Assembly (NCBI RefSeq): GCF_007970185.1
Contig: NZ_CP042431.1
Span: 6,741,342 to 6,805,341, forward strand
DNA from: Pseudobacter ginsenosidimutans
GTDB taxonomy: Bacteria > Bacteroidota > Bacteroidia > Chitinophagales > Chitinophagaceae
Direction: 5' to 3'
Length of the DNA stretch: 64,000 bases
Shown: piece by piece, positions 61,115 to 64,000 of the stretch
Layout of the letters: each line of letters begins with the position of its first letter
How positions within the stretch are numbered: position 1 is the stretch's first letter
Translations under genes and position numbers: made by a program
Notes under the pieces: model-generated
What the model was told of the DNA's origin: nothing
Database searches by the model: none
The model's input: the letters and a program-made list of their open reading frames with translations, nothing else

Positions 61115-64000
61115 TTAAAAGGTAACATTCAGTCCGAACAGCAACATGCGGGGTTGCGGGTACACGCCTCTGTCTACCCCGATCTGCAGATCCCTGTTGG
61201 CGGAGAAAACATCGCTGTAACCAGTTGAATTGATGCCGATCTCAGGATCGAATCCTTTATATCTTGTGATCGTGAAAAGATTGCTGGCGCTCACATAGAG
61301 CCTGATCCGCTCTATCTGCATCTTCTTTGAAAGAACTACCGGCACCGTATAACCGATCTGTACATTCTTCAGTCGCAGATAAGATCCATCCTGTAACCAG
61401 AAACTGGAAAATCGACTGTTCTTGGCGTTGTCATAATCACGGAAAGCGATCCTCGGCAAACTGGCATCGGGATTATCAGGTGTCCAGCTTTTGTTTACAT
61501 CGGCCAGCCTGTTGATGCCTTCATTGTATCTCGGGTCGCCAACAGTTCCCTGCTGGTAGAAATAATTGTAGATCTTGTTACCGGCCACTCCCTGCAGCAA
61601 CATGCTGAGATCGAAATTCTCGTAACTCAAATTCAGGTTTATGCCGTAAGTGTATTTGGGAGTGGGATTGCCGATGATGGTCCTGTCATCTTCATTGATC
61701 TTCTTATCGCCATTGATATCCTTGTAACGGATATCGCCGGGACGCAGTTCCGATCCTACCTGGTCTACCGGTGCATTTTGTATTTCTGCTTCTGATTTAT
61801 AGATGCCATCATACACAAATCCATAGAAGGCGGAAATGGGATGGCCCACCATCGTTCTCGAAGGCTGGTAAGCGCCTACCAGCGTGCCATCGGGAGGAAC
61901 GATGAAATCCATATCGCCTAAGCTGATCACTTCATTCTTGTTGATACTTCCATTGGCGCTGATGGAATAATGTAATTTCCCTATTGCACTATTATAGGTA
62001 ACAGTAGCCTCAAAACCTGTGTTGCGGATATTATCGCCAGCGAGGTTGATCAATGGAGGATTGGTGCTGGAGCCGAAAATATCGCGCACTTTGGGGATCA
62101 CGCGCATCCCTTTCGTGATACGATTGTACCAGTCGAGCGTAATGTTCAGGCGGCCCCTGTATGCAGTGAGATCGAGACCGATATCCGTTTGTCTCAATCG
62201 CTCCCACCCCGTTCCGGTAACGCTTGCATACTGTCCTAATGAAATACCATTCTGTGATACGCCGCCCATACCATAATTGGAATTGATCTTCACCAGTGAG
62301 TAACCGGGGTATGCAAGATTCCCGATATTCCCCATTTCACCGTAGCTGGCGCGGAAGCTCAGTTCATCTATCTGCTCTATCGCTTCCATGAATTTCTCTT
62401 TTGCCATTCTCCATTTCACTGATGCGGCAGGAAAGAATCCTCTTGGCTTATCGGTTACATATGCAGGTGAGCCGGCATCCTGCCTGCCTGTTATCTGCAA
62501 ATAATATTTCTCCTGGTAGTTATAGCTCAATCTTCCAAATACAGATGTATAGGCAATTTCAGAAGGAGGTGTGAAAGGGAAACTGATGGTGGCGGGATCG
62601 CCCAGGCCCGGCTGCTGGAAATCGGGTGTCTGGTTGGAGAAATTACTCTGACTGTAATTGATGGCTTTGTTGTACACATATTGCGCCACATAACCGGCAG
62701 TGAGTTCAAGACTGTGCCCTTTCAACCATTTGGACCAGGTTGCATAATTATCCCAGTTCCAGTTATGTCCGCCATATTGCCCTGCATAGAGATTGGTTGC
62801 AGACACAGGAGCAGCAGCACTTCCCACCAGGCTTCCATTGAAAACGGAATAGCTTCCTGAATACTGGCCAGCTGCAAAAGTGGAACGGAATGTAATGCCG
62901 AAAGGCAGTTTCACCTGTCCGAATACACTGCCGGAAAGATTATTGTCAGTATACTTCGGATTGCTTTTTTGTATGGTGTTGACAGGATGAAAGATATTTC
63001 CGTACCAGTTTATGTTGGCAACCGGCGCCACACCATATTCACCATTGCTGCCATAAACAGGAATATCGGGTGAATAAAATACAGCTGACTGCATGAAGCC
63101 TGTTCTGTCGTCATTGGTGCCTGCCACTACTTTCCTGTTGGAAGTGGAGTACCCCAGGGTAATGCCCACCTTCAACCATTTGTTGGCGTTAGTTTCTGCA
63201 TTGGCGCGCAGTGATGTTCTCTGAAAGCCGCTATTCACCATCGTTCCGTCCTCTTTTCTATGTCCAACGGAAAAATAATAAGTGGATTTGCTGTCGCCTC
63301 CTGAAACACCGATGCTGCCATCCACCACTTTCCCTGTATGGAAAACCTGGTCCTGCCAGTTGGTACCTGATCCTGGAAGATTGGCAATGCGTTGTGGTGT
63401 TGCCCATTCCGGGTTTACAGCAATGGGCACAAAGGAAACAACATCTTTGAACTGTTCATTGTATGCCCTGATGATATTCGTATTCAGTGTCGCTTTTTCC
63501 TGAATGTTCAGCACGTCCATTTTTTTCCATACCTGTGATACGCCGGTAAAACCATCAACAGTCACCCTCACTTTTCCGGAGCTGGTTCCCTTTTTTGTTT
63601 TGATGAGCACCACGCCATTGGCGGAGCGCACTCCGTAAATGGACAATGCCGCTGCATCTTTCAGGATATCGATGCTTTCAATATCATTCGGATTGAGAAA
63701 TGAAATACCATTGGGTTGAATGATATCATCCACCACATACAGCGGCTCGCTGCTGCCGGCAGGACTGGCGGTGGAAATGCCACGGATGCGAACACTGATC
63801 TGTCCACCGGGATCGCCGGTGCTGGAAGTGACCTGTACGCCTGCGGCCCGTCCCTGCAATGCCTGGTCGATAGTGGCTACCGGCGCTTTGCGCAGCACAT
63901 CGCCGGACACACTGGATACTGAGCTGGTAAGATCCTTTCGTTGCTTTGTGCCATAACCCACCACCACTACATCCTTCAGCATATCGGTGCCTGGTTTCAG
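61115..64000 (-). CDS. SusC/RagA TonB-dependent transporter (PUL 3), 5' end beyond window
   Basis: The frame is open to the last base of the window, so the signal peptide, any STN domain and the carboxypeptidase-D-like fold are out of view. What is visible starts at the TonB plug (KDVVVVGYGTKQRKDLTSSV, IYGVRSANGVVLIKTKKG) and continues through the barrel to the end MLLFGLNVTF. It heads an operon of at least seven genes down to 53093. Whether it is under HTCS or sigma/anti-sigma control cannot be told from this window. Confidence 0.95.
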   Translation of the reverse strand: MKPGTDMLKDVVVVGYGTKQRKDLTSSVSSVSGDVLRKAPVATIDQALQGRAAGVQVTSSTGDPGGQISVRIRGISTASPAGSSEPLYVVDDIIQPNGISFLNPNDIESIDILKDAAALSIYGVRSANGVVLIKTKKGTSSGKVRVTVDGFTGVSQVWKKMDVLNIQEKATLNTNIIRAYNEQFKDVVSFVPIAVNPEWATPQRIANLPGSGTNWQDQVFHTGKVVDGSIGVSGGDSKSTYYFSVGHRKEDGTMVNSGFQRTSLRANAETNANKWLKVGITLGYSTSNRKVVAGTNDDRTGFMQSAVFYSPDIPVYGSNGEYGVAPVANINWYGNIFHPVNTIQKSNPKYTDNNLSGSVFGQVKLPFGITFRSTFAAGQYSGSYSVFNGSLVGSAAAPVSATNLYAGQYGGHNWNWDNYATWSKWLKGHSLELTAGYVAQYVYNKAINYSQSNFSNQTPDFQQPGLGDPATISFPFTPPSEIAYTSVFGRLSYNYQEKYYLQITGRQDAGSPAYVTDKPRGFFPAASVKWRMAKEKFMEAIEQIDELSFRASYGEMGNIGNLAYPGYSLVKINSNYGMGGVSQNGISLGQYASVTGTGWERLRQTDIGLDLTAYRGRLNITLDWYNRITKGMRVIPKVRDIFGSSTNPPLINLAGDNIRNTGFEATVTYNSAIGKLHYSISANGSINKNEVISLGDMDFIVPPDGTLVGAYQPSRTMVGHPISAFYGFVYDGIYKSEAEIQNAPVDQVGSELRPGDIRYKDINGDKKINEDDRTIIGNPTPKYTYGINLNLSYENFDLSMLLQGVAGNKIYNYFYQQGTVGDPRYNEGINRLADVNKSWTPDNPDASLPRIAFRDYDNAKNSRFSSFWLQDGSYLRLKNVQIGYTVPVVLSKKMQIERIRLYVSASNLFTITRYKGFDPEIGINSTGYSDVFSANRDLQIGVDRGVYPQPRMLLFGLNVTF

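Noticed and set aside
1-64000. Mobile elements, CRISPR arrays, tRNA or rRNA genes, phage genes
   Set aside because: No transposase, integrase, regular spacer repeat array or RNA-gene pattern was seen on either strand.

Overview
The window looks like a chromosomal segment of a free-living glycan-degrading Bacteroidota, most likely Chitinophagaceae (Chitinophaga/Niastella-like; this family-level placement is inference). The reasons are three separate SusC/SusD pairs, a one-piece hybrid two-component regulator, an ECF sigma/FecR pair with an STN-domain SusC, many AraC regulators, and several matches to the Bacteroidota -7 promoter box TAnnTTTG. Coding density is high. I see no tRNA, rRNA, CRISPR array, transposase or phage gene.

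Left part (1-8.5 kb): the C-terminal end of a CstB-like persulfide dioxygenase/rhodanese with a two-gene YeeE/YedE sulfur transporter; a FAD/dithiol oxidoreductase overlapping an AraC regulator; a GNAT acetyltransferase; an NTF2-like exported protein; a small membrane protein; an MFS exporter; an SH3-domain exported protein; and an isoaspartyl methyltransferase.

PUL 1 (8.5-23.9 kb): susC-susD-surface lipoprotein-GH28-GH28, all on the minus strand and fitting pectin (polygalacturonan) use. It lies beside a 1465-residue hybrid two-component regulator, from which it is separated by a convergent rlmA-type methyltransferase. A 21-bp-spaced direct repeat sits just upstream of the susC -7 box and is a candidate regulator site.

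Middle part (24-40.8 kb): a translationally coupled operon of a Spy-like small protein, an esterase lipoprotein, a LytS-type kinase and a LytTR regulator; a Tat-exported superoxide dismutase with an SRPBCC protein; a YahK-like alcohol dehydrogenase divergent from an AraC regulator; an S9 peptidase; an orphan ECF sigma factor divergent from an Lrp/AsnC regulator; topoisomerase III; an aminopeptidase P; and another AraC regulator.

Uptake locus 2 (40.9-49.4 kb): ECF sigma, FecR anti-sigma, STN-SusC, SusD and a TlpA-type thioredoxin protein, all on the minus strand. Between fecR and susC there is a plus-strand-only intrinsic terminator preceded by a plausible plus-strand promoter. This predicts a short antisense RNA against the susC leader, similar in layout to DonS of Bacteroides fragilis, and is the most interesting signal in the window.

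Right part (49.5-64 kb): a small protein, an Old Yellow Enzyme and an aldo/keto reductase divergent from a LysR regulator. PUL 3 then runs on the minus strand from beyond the right edge: susC (truncated), susD, SusE-position lipoprotein, GH31, DUF4874/DUF4832 protein, parallel beta-helix protein and small lipoprotein. Its target glycan cannot be named from sequence.
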